Shown piece after piece: positions 44,162 to 54,485 of a DNA stretch of 64,000 bases. Numbering within the stretch: position 1 is the first letter of the stretch; every line of letters starts with the position of its first letter. Below the pieces are notes generated by a model. That model saw only the letters and a list, made by a program, of their open reading frames with translations, did not search any database and had not been told where the DNA came from. Origin of the DNA: Eutreptiella sp. 'Long Island Sound 2002' (lineage: Eukaryota > Euglenozoa > Euglenophyceae > Eutreptiales > Eutreptiaceae); assembly GCA_964036045.1 (NCBI GenBank), contig OZ038379.1:113344611-113408610 (forward strand), written 5' to 3'. The translations under genes were made by a program, and so were the position numbers.

Positions 44162-45128
44162 TTGTTTGACATCCTCCCCCCAAGGGTCATAGGAAGGCAC
44201 TATTACTGCCAAAATTCATGGGCCTCATCACACACATCAACTGCTTGTCATGCACTGGCACCACACAAACCCATGTTGGATGCCACACCCAATAGGAATG
44301 CCATAACGTTTTTACCTTGGCAAGCCCGGGCACGCATCCCCGACATCAACACAATTGCTACATGTATCGTCACCCCCTCCGCATCACCGGACACCACATA
44401 CACCACACCAGGGTCCCATCCCCTTGGCACCCATCGCATGAAATGTGAGCCAGATTGCATATTTATTGATAAGATGCTATTGCCGGGGTTGTCCTATGCC
44501 CCTTATGCTACCGTACCCACTTTCACTCCAACGCACACCTCCCCTACTACCGCTCCGCCTACTATGCCGTGCGCATGCCCCTCTTCGTGACCTTGTTCGT
44601 AGCAGCACCTTGTTTTCAAAGCCGGTGCCGTTCCCTCCGCCAAGCTCACTGGATCCTTCACTGTTACAACCTCCATCGCTCAAGTTCCCCTTTTTAATCC
44701 CTTCACTGCCCCGTTCAGCATTGCGACTCAACCGGCCTTTAGGTCCAACTTGTGATGCCCCTTCCTCGTTAATTTTAGCCTTCCTCGTTAAAGTTGCGGG
44801 GCGTTCAGCGCTCAAAACACGCCCGATGGATGTCCTTGCAGACCCCGATGCCCATCTCAGCTGTCGAGCATGTGCTTGCGCACATCACTGCTCCGCCTCT
44901 TTTGCCGAAGGCACATGCCCGCCACCCCCACCACCACCACCAACACAGCAATGTGCTTCAACCACTTTGCCACTTGGTACTAGATCTTGCACAACATCCA
45001 CTCATAGCGTGTGACTCTCCGCTCCCCCTGCCCGTACGCTCACCCACCGGCCGCTACTTGGCACATGTCGTGAGCCCCCCCCCCCCCCCAACCTCCTCGG
45101 CACGACCCCCTCGCCACAACCCTGTCCC

Positions 45129-46985
45129 ATGAGGCCGCCACCCTCAGGAGCCACCTCACTGGAACAACTACCCCACGCACTCGTCTTCCGACTAGACGGA
45201 TTCAGCCACTACCTATTTACATCCTTCCTGCGAGCTTTCACACACGGAGCTCACGACCAGCTGCTTTGCGCCGTACTCCACCTGTGCCTAATCAAGAAGC
45301 AACCAAAGTGGCTCATTCCCAACAGTCGCCCCATCCTCCTGGTGCCGTATCATCGTCGGCTAGAATCCAGCAATGTCTTCCTCCGCCAACAATAACGCTC
45401 AAAATGGAGCGCCTGGGTTCCCCCCAATCACTTTGCCTTCAGAAAGCAGCTGTCACCGCACATGTGCGCAATCACATGCCGATGGCTAACGTGGTGGTTC
45501 GCCCACTACTACGGCAAAGTCTTCATCATCAACTGGGACGAAAGCAACGCATTCTGCAACACCATCAAGAAGGACATGGACTGCCTCTTTCCGTCCGATG
45601 CACTCCACGTAGAAGAATGGGCACAAAAATTCTTCAACTCATTTGAGATATACGTGGTATCTCCCTTCGGACTCGCAGGTCCATAGACAATGCGCCACGG
45701 AGGATCCCAAGGAGACTCAATGGGAGTCGGTCTGTACACCACCACCACATGTGCGCGCACCAAATTCCATCAAGGAGTACTCCTTCACCACAAGAATCCA
45801 ACAGACCTCGCCCCATGCTCAGAGCAACACAAGTACAAAAACCTGGCAGCACCCTGGGACCCACTCATCAAAGTACTCGAGATCGTATACAGCGATGACC
45901 GCAGAGGCTTTGCCACCAGTCTCCAAGACATGGCTCACATGTACAACACGTTCAGTCAAGGTTGCTGGTCGATAGGAGGATCGTCACGGTGTAAGAAGAC
46001 AAAAATGTACGGAGGTGAACCAAAGAAAGGCACTCTAGAGTACATGGATGGTGAAGTGGAGACGATGTAGGACATATTCACCCTTCAGAAGACGGATCTC
46101 AAGATGACCGGAATCCCACTCATCCCTAGAGAAAGCCCCAAAGAACCCCTACTGAAATTTGCCAAACGCCTTTGCATTCTTCAAGGAACACTCACATGTC
46201 TACAGCCCTCATTCGTCCTCATACTGCGCATCTTGATCACGTACGCCCTGTCCGTGGTAGATTACGTGTTCTCAGCCATCCCAAGGCAAGCAGAATGGGT
46301 TCAACCGCAACAGATACAAATCAAAAGGACAGTCTACAAAGCACTTCGCATCCCGGTCCGCACTGCGAACAAGATGCTCTGGGCCGGTCTTGACCACATG
46401 GGCTTTGCAGTCCCCCACGTATTCTCTGGCCTACAGTGCCAATACATCAAGGGTCTCTTCCTTGCTTGCAACCGCAGAAGCACATACACCAGAGAAATCA
46501 CAAGAATGCTCATGCTATACTGCAAGCCCCATGTACCTTCCCACCCAGATTGGACAGTTGCACAACAATGGATAGCCCAGCACGGCATTCCCTTCCACCT
46601 CCCAGCAGATCTCACCGAATGCCGCATCTAGATTGATGTACTGCACATCCCTGAAGGCGTCATCATCCTCATGTCCGATGGCTCCAAAGAAACCCACGAC
46701 CATGCATGGTCATCGCTTGTGATCGACACCAATGGAGTAGCCCTAACAGCCAGCTCCGCAGTGAGATGCAAAGGAGGCTGGATCGCAAAATGGTGCGGAA
46801 AATTCCTCAACATGCTGCTCATCCACCACTTCGATATTGATCCATGCCGAATCAGAGGTGCCATATCAAACAACCTGGCGGCCATGCACGGTGGTGACGG
46901 TGGCAAACCATCCAAATGCATCTGCGTTGGTGGTGGAGAAGGCGGCCGGCGATTGCCATTGAATGGAGTACTCTTGCGTGGGTAG
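45129..46985 (+). pseudogene. LINE A reverse transcriptase and RNase H
   Basis: RT blocks in order: KKQPKWLIPNSRPILLVPYH (domains 1-2), KVFIINWDESNAFCNTI (motif A Asp), RHGGSQGDSMGVGLY (motif B), LEIVYSDDRRGFATS (motif C, catalytic S-D-D in Y-S-D-D) and KKTKMYGG (motif D). A thumb region follows (FAKRLCILQGTLTCLQPSFV, RTANKMLWAGLDHMG). RNase H then gives VIILMSDGSKETHDHAWSSL with the first Asp and AISNNLAAMHG in place of S-D-N. Stops within this one frame are at 45393 (TAA), 45684, 46068 and 46629 (all TAG). After about 46890 the frame runs into inverted sequence. Confidence 0.8.
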
Positions 46986-47280
46986 GCGGTTTGCAATGTT
47001 GGCGAAGGACCACAGGCATAAGAGCGGAAGTATGATGCAGGCGGATCGCATGTGGACACCCCAGCCGGTGGCCATAGCGCGGCAGAAGGGGCATGAGAAC
47101 TCATCTTTGGTTCCTTCATGGCAGTGGGGGATTGTGCGGATCCAGTACGCTGTCTTGAGTCCGGCATTGGTGTACTTACCTTCGATGGGTCCTCTACGCC
47201 AAACAACATTGCATTTGGAGTCTCCGGGATAACTACTGGCCGCAAGGGAGGTGTTGTACTGAGCACCTAGTGCTCGTACG
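46900..47280 (-). pseudogene. Inverted LINE A segment carrying the C-terminal zinc finger
   Basis: The minus strand reads YTNAGLKTAYWIRTIPHCHE then FSCPFCRAMATGWGVHMRSA and IANRLPTQEYSIQW. The first parts align with ALKYPFWARTAPWCH and LFCPF, and the last with VAEFVHTEGWSLDW, in the plus-strand relative at 51.6-51.8 kb. Its neighbours on both sides code on the plus strand, so this 0.35-0.4 kb block has been flipped within the element. Confidence 0.7.
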
Positions 47281-48021
47281 ATGTCCGCCACCAGTATTCC
47301 GACCATTGACGACGAAAAGCACGCATGGAGAGTAATCCCGGATTTCCTGCTCGATCCCTGCACCCCATGGTCTCCCCTCAGCGTGTGCATCACCTGGTCA
47401 CGAGTGCTTCTTCGCGCCAAAGGAAGCCCTATCATAACAAAGGACTTCATAACCTTCTCCGCAGACCATCTAAACAGCCTGGGCTGCATGAGAACGTGGC
47501 CGCCTGAACGCCTGATCACGGAACCAAACCCGCACGGATGGTCCCCACTCAAAACAGAATGGATGTACCATGCACTCGCTGCGGCGCTCAACGTCGTTGG
47601 GCGTTACATTAGCTCACTGATGTGCGACACCAGCCCGGTCCCATTGAGCCTCCTTCCCTCGGCCGTCACCCCTCTCTCCTTTCAAGCTAGAGCAGAATAC
47701 CCCACCTCCAACCCCAACCCAAGCACACTATACGTATCGCCAATTTCACCTGCTGTTATCCATGCTCAGCCACAGGATGTGACATTTAGAGTATCCGAAG
47801 AGCTGCAAATCAGCTTTGACAAAGAACTAACACTCACTGCTGCTGGCAAGCTTACACAAGTCCTGTTGCAGGACGAGTGGCCAAGCGCTCCACGACATCA
47901 AGCCCACGATCCAGAACCTCCTGCACTGGATTGGGACAATATCTCCACATCCGCAAGTGAATCCTCCCTAGAACCTGCTCACCATTCAGAGAATGACACT
48001 CACTCATGGGACTCGGACTGA
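47281..48021 (+). pseudogene. LINE A C-terminal extension
   Basis: A 246-codon open frame: KHAWRVIPDFLLDPCTPWSP, ITKDFITFSADHLNSLGCMR, PHGWSPLKTEWMYHALAAAL, then a Pro/Ser-rich stretch and an acidic tail (LDWDNISTSASESSLEPAHH). It ends in TGA. It lies in a different frame from the RT, as expected if the inverted block between them altered phase. Confidence 0.6.
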
Positions 48022-48787
48022 AAGATCGAATCAATGCCGAATGTGTTCGTGTCGCCTGTCGCGCTTATGCTCCCAAAACTTACCAACATCCCTGTGCTCA
48101 AGAACTAAGAATAGTGACTCAAGCACATGGAAGGAAAATCAAGCCACCTCGCTTTCCCTGTCTCCCTAATCGGACCTTATCAACCAAACCCAACCCTTAC
48201 CTCACTCATGAACCCCATCACCATAAGTCTCATCCCTCCCTCTCCAAATCACACCCAATCAACCAAGATGCAAGACACGAAAGAGTCAAAGTAACCCAAA
48301 AGAATCTCAAATAAATCAACCCCATAATCCGAGAGAACCAAATCAAAGCAAGTGCTCGGAAACCAAACCACATCACCACGAACTCTAAGTACAAAGAAAG
48401 CCTCACAATCCCACACACAAAATGAATCTCAACCCCAAGAAAAAAGAAAGAAAGATGTCACAAGACTAACAAAGTGGTCAGCATCGAGAAGATCCAAGAG
48501 AGCAATGCTAAAAAGGCTGACGGCAAAACACAGAATGGTGAAACTGCTCCGGCCCCATACACCATGCTCCCTACACCCTGCTCACGCTGAAAAAAGAACC
48601 AGAACGGTACCAACTCCAAAATCTCTTGGAGAACTGGAACAGCACTAGCTCCATTCCAAGAAACTGTCGGATCACAAGAGAACGAATCACTGATGAATGA
48701 ATCAAAGGTGAATGAATTTATGGAAACCGAATCACATGTGAACGGATCAACGATGAACAATTCGAAAGGGAAGAAATCACCGATGAA
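48022..48787 (+). other. LINE A 3' untranslated region / spacer
   Basis: AT-rich, A-rich strand, with reiterated GAATCAC-GATGAA-type phrases at 48670-48800. No coding signal. Confidence 0.45.
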
Positions 48788-49369
48788 CTAATCAATCAAA
48801 CCTACAGCCCCACCTCCTCTCAAACGTCCCCCACTCCCCATTGTCCCGAAAAACGACATACACTTGCTCCCCCGCTTTGTATTTGCATCCCCCCCCCTCT
48901 TGCCTTTGGCTTGGCCTTTGACTTGGGTTGGGGTTGGGGGGGGGGGCGGCTCTGTTGGGAGCCTTGCGAGGGGGGTTTGATGGGCTCCTTGGCCGGGGGG
49001 CGGGGCTGGGGCTCCTCGAACACCGAGGAGTTGGTGGTGGACCCCGAGGAGGAGTCCGTTGAGGAGTCGCTGGAGAGCGTGCGCCAAGCGGATTTGGGCG
49101 CACGCAGGTTAAGGATGAGCTCGCAACACTCATCCGGGGGGAGGACCTCGGAGGCGTACTTGGCGATTGCCCCCTGCTGTATCTCTCGGACACAGCTTGG
49201 TTGGGCCAACCGCACGGCCACCGCAAATTGGCGGCGGGCGTGTGGAGAGGAGATGGCCCATTCCGCTACGAGCTCCCCAACAAGATCCCCGTCCCGGAGG
49301 CTAACAGCACGAGTCAAATGGACGAGGTGGGTGGTTAGTTGCCCAACGCGGGTTTGCGATCTAGGCATG
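48788..49369 (-). CDS. Unrecognised Ser/Pro-rich protein, frame broken at a C-run
   Basis: From the ATG at 49369: MPRSQTRVGQLTTHLVHLTR, VSLRDGDLVGELVAEWAISS, VREIQQGAIAKYASEVLPPD, then a Ser-rich acidic linker (SSDSSTDSSSGSTTNSSVFE) and a Pro/Lys-rich basic stretch (PPQPQPKSKAKPKA). At the C9 run (48888-48896) a one-base shift restores CKYKAGEQVYVVFRDNGEWG and TFERRWGCRFD, which looks like a small beta-barrel (chromo/Tudor/SH3-like) end. A homopolymer indel, real or from sequencing, is the likely cause. It may be a transposon ORF1 or a small host gene. I do not recognise it. Confidence 0.45.
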
Positions 49370-49876
49370 ATGAAGCTACAACAATGAACTAAGCAGCAGA
49401 ATTTGGCAATACGTACCACAAGGAGAAGACCCACTGAGACCCACCGAGCATTTGAGCAAGGAACAAATACCAAAATGGGACCCGTGGCATGGCAACAATG
49501 CACAAATCAAACAGGAAAACGGATACGCCGCCGTTGGAAAGTCATACAACGCTACGTTTGAACTACAAGGAACAGCAGGCTTGCAAATGGATACGAAAAG
49601 TTCGAAATGTGTACACCTAGTGGAAGGTGGCACCAACGGCCCACAATATGTCCACATGGCCCCGATGGGAAAGACAAGCCTTGGACGCGTTACACATGCA
49701 AGAAAGAGACAAAAAACATCATTTGCAAACTTGGAAACTCATGGTGATGGATCTGGTTATCCGGCCTGCGACACTTGTTCCAGTGGTGTTCCCAAAGAAC
49801 TTGTTCCGGCGGGAATTGTTCCCATTGGGAACATTCTAGTCGGGAACAACATTGGGGTTCAAACGCGTACCAAGGG
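49370..49876. other. Unassigned, with TTGTTCC-rich phrases
   Basis: ACTTGTTCCAGTGGTGTTCC near 49768 and CTTGTTCC...GGGAACA phrases recur near 51035 ahead of the second array. The last 33 bp before the array (GAACAACATTGGGGTTCAAA...ACCAAGGG) are repeated before the array at 51309. Confidence 0.5.
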
Positions 49877-50146
49877 AGTGTAGTGTAGTGTAGTGTAGTG
49901 TAGTGTAGTGTAGTGTAGTGTAGTGTAGTGTAGTGTAGTGTAGTGTAGTGTAGTGTAGTGTAGTGTAGTGTAGTGTAGTGTAGTGTAGTGTAGTGTAGTG
50001 TAGTGTAGTGTAGTGTAGTGTAGTGTAGTGTAGTGTAGTGTAGTGTAGTGTAGTGTAGTGTAGTGTAGTGTAGTGTAGTGTATAATGTAGTGTAGTGTAG
50101 TGTAGTGTAGTGTAGTGTAGTGTATAATGTAGTGTAGTATAGTGTA
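49877..50146. repeat. (TAGTG)n pentanucleotide array
   Basis: About 50 near-perfect units, with two TATAATG interruptions towards the end. The reverse complement is CACTA, the unit found at 51309, 53347 and 61705. Confidence 0.95.
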
Positions 50147-50254
50147 TTGGTATTGGTATTAGTTTTGGTATTGGCAGGGCGGCGTATACTCCGGGGGGGG
50201 GGGGGGTTTCCCTAGGGAGTACGGCAGTCACCTCATGGTGGCCACATGACTATA

Positions 50255-50912
50255 TATGTGTGTCATGCCCTCATGAGGACTACGCACACCCACCGCCGAC
50301 CCCATTACCTCGGCATGGTTCCGGTTGGTAGCGTCAGGGTGGCTGTCCCGCTGCTTTTGTCTTCTTTTGGGGGATCGAGCATGGCAAAGAGGCCCTTGCC
50401 ACGGGTGGCCCCCCCGGGGTTGGGGAGACGTGGATCTCCTTCCCCAAAGACCCCGAACTCTTCGCCATCCCGAGAGCGTCGGTTTGGAAAACCAAGACGC
50501 AGGCGAAGAAGTTCCTCGCCAAGATGATGGCGGCCGAGGAGGAGGACAAGGAGGACGACGCGGACGCGGACGAGGAGAACGACGGGGACGGGGGCAACGA
50601 CGGGGACGGGGACGGGGGAGACGAAGGGGATGGACCGGGGGCAGGTTTGGGTGCTACCGGGGCTAACCGGGATGGGGGCGTCGGGGAAGAGGTTGAAGGG
50701 GTGGAGAGGAAAGGATGGAGGTCGAAGGGGTGAAGGGTAAAGGGGTGGTGGGAGAAGGGGTGGAGGGTGAAGGGGTGGTGGGTGACGGGGTGGAGGGTGA
50801 AGGGGTGGTGGGTGAAGGGGTGGTGGTCGGTGAGGGAGATGGGGGGGATAGTGGGGCGGGTGACAAGAGTTCGGGGGCGCCCGCCGGGCCCGCGACCACG
50901 CAGGACTTTTAG
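50255..50912 (+). CDS. Unrecognised acidic repeat-containing protein
   Basis: In one frame: CPAAFVFFWGIEHGKEALAT, GETWISFPKDPELFAIPRAS, VWKTKTQAKKFLAKMMAAEE and then a long Asp/Glu/Gly run (DADEENDGDGGNDGDGDGGD). At about 50715 a 15-bp GGTGAAGGGGTGGTG minisatellite begins. In the next frame it encodes GVEGEGVV repeats ending GPATTQDF and TAG. A shift or an intron must join the parts. A TAG also sits upstream in the first frame near 50325. No family is recognised. It could be a retroelement ORF1 or a host gene. Confidence 0.4.
50727..50830. repeat. 15-bp GGTGAAGGGGTGGTG minisatellite
   Basis: Seven imperfect units. The period is a multiple of three, so each frame gives a five-residue repeat. 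Confidence 0.85.
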
Positions 50913-51308
50913 GTGAGGGACACACAAAGAGACTAACCTGATGGGCCCCCGGGGGCACCTTACACAACAATGTATGTTACCATTTTACCCTTCCTTGTGC
51001 TTTGCTCTTATTGTAGATTGCTTGTTCCGGCGACGTTCAAATAACTTGTTCCAGGGTGTTCCAATGGTGTTCTAACAAAAACTGTTTTTGAAAACAAGTT
51101 TTTTTCACGTGGCAACGCGCCGGGCAACAAATATAAGCATACCAGCGGGTACCCCCAAGGCTAGCAAACAACATATTTTGCCAGCATGTACGGGTAGGCT
51201 TGGTTGGGGGGCAAACAAATTTTGAACTTTTTTTGTTTCGGCCAGATAGGCTAGAACAATGGAACAATTTGGCTGGAACAACATTGGGTTTCAACCGCGC
51301 ACCAAGGG
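50913..51308. other. Unassigned spacer before the CACTA array
   Basis: Contains ACTTGTTCCAGGGTGTTCC (51036) and the 33-bp phrase just before the array (51275-51308) that is also found before 49877. No gene seen. Confidence 0.45.
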
Positions 51309-51582
51309 CTACACTACACTACACTACACTACACTACACTACACTACACTACACTACACTACACTACACTACACTATACTACACTACACTACAGTACACT
51401 ACACTACACTACACTACACTGCACTGCACTACACTACACTACACTACACTACAGTACACTACACTACATTAACTACACTACACTACACTACACTACACTA
51501 CACTACAATACACTACACTACACTACACTACACTACACTACACTACACTACACTACACTACACTACACTACACTACACTACA
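51309..51582. repeat. (CACTA)n pentanucleotide array
   Basis: About 54 units with a few TACAG, TGCAC and TATAC variants, in the opposite orientation to the array at 49877. Confidence 0.95.
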
Positions 51583-52514
51583 AGCACAAGCTGACGCAAG
51601 GGGCACTCAAATATCCGTTCTGGGCACGGACTGCTCCATGGTGTCATGTAGTGGAATCCCCTGATCTTTTCTGCCCGTTTTTAGGAGAGAGTGTCGCACC
51701 TGGGGAGGTCACATCACTCAAGAATCCTTTATCTCGTCAGTGGCTAGTTTTCTAGGCTTCATAGCAGTGGCTGAGTTCGTGCATACCGAGGGCTGGTCCC
51801 TGGATTGGGTCACCATAGAGTCATTCAGGTTCAGCAAAAAAAGGAAAAATCGGTCGCCTCAGCCTGGTGTCAGAGTCCACACTAACCAACGGGGGCGAGG
51901 TAGGGCATGATGAAGTGTTATTGTCCAAGTCAGGTCTCATCCGAATGCACGAAAAAGGCCCCTGTAACCTGGCAGTAAGAGCGAATCTTGCAACGGCGTT
52001 CCTTGAGGCGATAGGAGCATGGCTACGCCTGCCCCGCTTCCAACGCCGACACTACCTGCTCGGAAAGAAACCCCCAGCCTGGCCCAAGAGGATAGGGACG
52101 CCATGGGCATACCTGATATGTGCCACAGCCATGGCACACTGCAAGAAGTCAGGTACGAGGGGACGGACAGTGGATGGGTACGGGCCAGCTTGCCGGCTGG
52201 AACTACGGGGCCAGGTGATAGTGACGGGGCTTGAAGTGGCAGGCAACTGGAGTTCAGTGACTCTCGCTCTGTCGCCTACCTCTCCGCATGCTGGCCAGCA
52301 TGCACCAGCAGTAACAGCGGTTCGAACGCCATCAGGCATGTACATATGTTCCAAGGCAGGGGCAAACGTGTTAGGCTTAGGAGGAGTTTCGGCAGACCTC
52401 CTGAGGGATGAGTGGCAAGAGACAGATGAAGAGGAGATATCACAGCCACGTTTGCCTCATATGGACACGGACCCGGACTCGGATGATGGAGACCTCGCAG
52501 AATGGTTCGGGTAG
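51583..52514 (+). pseudogene. 5'-truncated LINE A relative: zinc finger and C-terminal extension
   Basis: Starts directly at the end of the CACTA array. One frame reads ALKYPFWARTAPWCHVVESP and LFCPF, matching the LINE A zinc-finger segment. After a one-base shift in a T-run (near 51690), RRECRTWGGHITQESFISSV and VAEFVHTEGWSLDW continue it. A further shift near 51870 leads to a 215-codon frame (VRANLATAFLEAIGAWLRLP, GTPWAYLICATAMAHCKKSG) ending in an acidic tail (DTDPDSDDGDLAEWFG) and TAG. The tail resembles the acidic end of LINE A in character. Everything 5' of the zinc finger is missing, as in typical LINE 5' truncation. Confidence 0.6.
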
Positions 52515-52685
52515 TTGAGACATTACCTGTGTTGTGTTGCCTTACGAAGGGTCGGAGGAGAGGGCCCAAGCAGTGTGGAGGGTAGGGACAAGGACAAGTG
52601 CAAGAAAATGAAGAGGACCGCCTCCTTCAGCACCAGCTGCCCTAAAGGGTATCGCTGGCATGGCGCCTCCAAAAAATGGTGTGGC

Positions 52686-52876
<191 letters not shown>

Positions 52877-52884
52877 GGTGAAAG

Positions 52885-53180
52885 GTGTCTTGGGGCAGTC
52901 CCGGTCAGGTGAGACATTATCCAACGGAGTGGTTGCAGTCCAATGCAAGAGAGCCCAAGGAGCTCAAATTAGTAGATCTAATAACCGGATATGCCAGACT
53001 TGATCTGTATGTCTCTGTCAGCTGCAGGAAGTGTGTGCCGGGGTGCTGCCCGGGTCTGGAATTTGGATTTGAAGTGACTGGAAGTGTCGACAGGTGCAAG
53101 TGGAAAGAAGGTTGTAGGTAGTTGATAGAAGAGGATAACTGTGCGGGGACCGGTACGGATCCGGTACGAAACGATACAGT
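52885..53180 (+). other. Short open segment, possibly the end of the LINE A relative
   Basis: REPKELKLVDLITGYARLDL and CVPGCCPGLEFGFEVTG form an open stretch of about 75 codons ending in TAG. It lies before an (AAATC)5 run (53181-53206) that would suit a LINE 3' tail. No domain is recognised. Confidence 0.35.
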
Positions 53181-53205
53181 CAAATCAAATCAAATCAAAT
53201 CAAAT

Positions 53206-53246
<41 letters not shown>

Positions 53247-53247
53247 G

Positions 53248-53286
<39 letters not shown>

Positions 53287-53346
53287 TACCACTACCACTA
53301 CCACTACCACTACCACTACCACTACCACTACCACTACCACTACCAC
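53181..53346. repeat. (AAATC)5, (CTA)n and (CCACTA)n microsatellites
   Basis: Three simple repeats in succession: AAATC to 53206, CTA to about 53279, CCACTA to 53346, grading into the CACTA array. Confidence 0.9.
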
Positions 53347-53690
53347 TACACTACACTACACTACACTACACTACACTACACTACACTACACTACACTACA
53401 CTACACTACACTACACTACACTACACTACACTACACTACACTACACTACACTACACTACACTACACTACACTACACTACACTACACCACACTACACCACA
53501 TTACACCACACCACACCACACCACACCACCTACACTACACGACACTACACCACACCACACCACACCACACGACACCACACCACACCACACCACACCACAC
53601 CACACCACACCACAGCACACCACACCACACCACACCACACCACACCACACCACACCACACCACACCACACCACACCACACCACACCACAC
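53347..53690. repeat. CACTA then CCACA pentanucleotide array, left of LINE B
   Basis: (CACTA)n to about 53484, then (CCACA)n with a few TACAC, CGACA and CAGCA variants to 53690. It ends 12 bp before the LINE B start codon. The array resumes in mirror order (CCACA then CACTA) on the far side of LINE B. Confidence 0.95.
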
Positions 53691-53702
53691 CCGAGCGGGG
53701 CA

Positions 53703-54485
53703 ATGAAAGCCCCCCAGCAGCCCCGCGCCGCGGACCCTCCGACCGTCCTGCACATCCGGTGCCTCCCCACAGGGTGGTCCCGCCGTCACCTGGCGGACCT
53801 TTTCATGTGGCTGGATGGGGCGGAGGGGGTGGCGGAGGCCTTTTTTGGAGGAGAAAACCACGGGTACCTGACCTTCCGCGCCCACACACAGGCGCTGGCG
53901 GCGTGTGCGGTAGTCAGCGCTGCCCTGGGTACGGTAGCGCCCCCGCCCGGCCGCCTGCCGGCGGCAGTCCACTGTGTCAACCGCAGTGTCATCCGGGACC
54001 TCACCGTGCACACACAGCGGGACGCCCCGGGCGAGGAGCGGCACGACACGCCGTCCGCCGGGGCTGCCCCCCCGCGCATGGACCGCCCCTCCCTCACCGA
54101 GGATGACCTCCGGCGCCTCATAGCCGATGCCGTGGGCGGAACGCAGCAGGTGGCACATCCACGGCCGCAGGAGCCCGCCCGGGCGCCCACAGCCGACGCG
54201 GTCGGTAGCGCCGGCCGCCCCCTACCCCGAGGCCCCCCTCCGGCGCAACAGGCGCCCATCTCCCGGGAAAGAGACCCGGCGTTGCCCGGAGGCGGGGCAG
54301 CCCCTGAGCGGAGCCCAGAGGTCACCGCGGCTCGGGTGAGCCCGCCTGCGCGGCCGCGAGCCGCAGCCAAAGGCCGTACCAGCCAGCTTAGCCGGCGTAT
54401 CCTGGCGGCTACCGGGACGGCTAGTGACCCCGGCCAACCGGCTGCCGGGCATGCCAGCGCAGGGCCCCTCGGATGTGGCAGCTGA
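53703..54485 (+). CDS. LINE B ORF1, N-terminal part (RRM-like)
   Basis: ATG lies 12 bp after the satellite. Residues 16-90 (TVLHIRCLPTGWSRRHLADL ... AFFGGENHGYLTFRAHTQAL) have the layout of an RNA-recognition motif: an RNP2-like strand LHIRCLP, helix, and an RNP1-like HGYLTF strand. ORF1 proteins of many LINEs use such a domain to bind element RNA. The rest is Pro/Ala/Arg-rich. It ends in TGA at 54483-54485, inside the next open frame, which starts at 54340. The overlap of 146 bp in the +1 frame suggests one original ORF1. Confidence 0.6.
   Translation: MKAPQQPRAADPPTVLHIRCLPTGWSRRHLADLFMWLDGAEGVAEAFFGGENHGYLTFRAHTQALAACAVVSAALGTVAPPPGRLPAAVHCVNRSVIRDLTVHTQRDAPGEERHDTPSAGAAPPRMDRPSLTEDDLRRLIADAVGGTQQVAHPRPQEPARAPTADAVGSAGRPLPRGPPPAQQAPISRERDPALPGGGAAPERSPEVTAARVSPPARPRAAAKGRTSQLSRRILAATGTASDPGQPAAGHASAGPLGCGS

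Larger units (their letters stand above)
44162..48021 (+). mobile_element. LINE A: degraded non-LTR retrotransposon
   Basis: Possible endonuclease remnants (CEPDCIFIDKMLLPG near 44450) lead through a C-run-disrupted stretch to RT (45129-46070), a thumb-like region and RNase H (to about 46890), then an inverted zinc-finger segment (minus strand, about 46900-47280) and a C-terminal extension ending in TGA at 48021. From 45129 to 46890 all conserved motifs lie in a single frame, with one TAA and three TAG codons and no shift. A related C-terminus is found at 51595-52514. Confidence 0.75.

Noticed and set aside
49836-50231. Thr-Leu-His-Tyr repeat protein and similar in the other arrays
   Set aside because: Pentanucleotide repeats give a stop-free five-residue cycle. 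There is no coding evidence.
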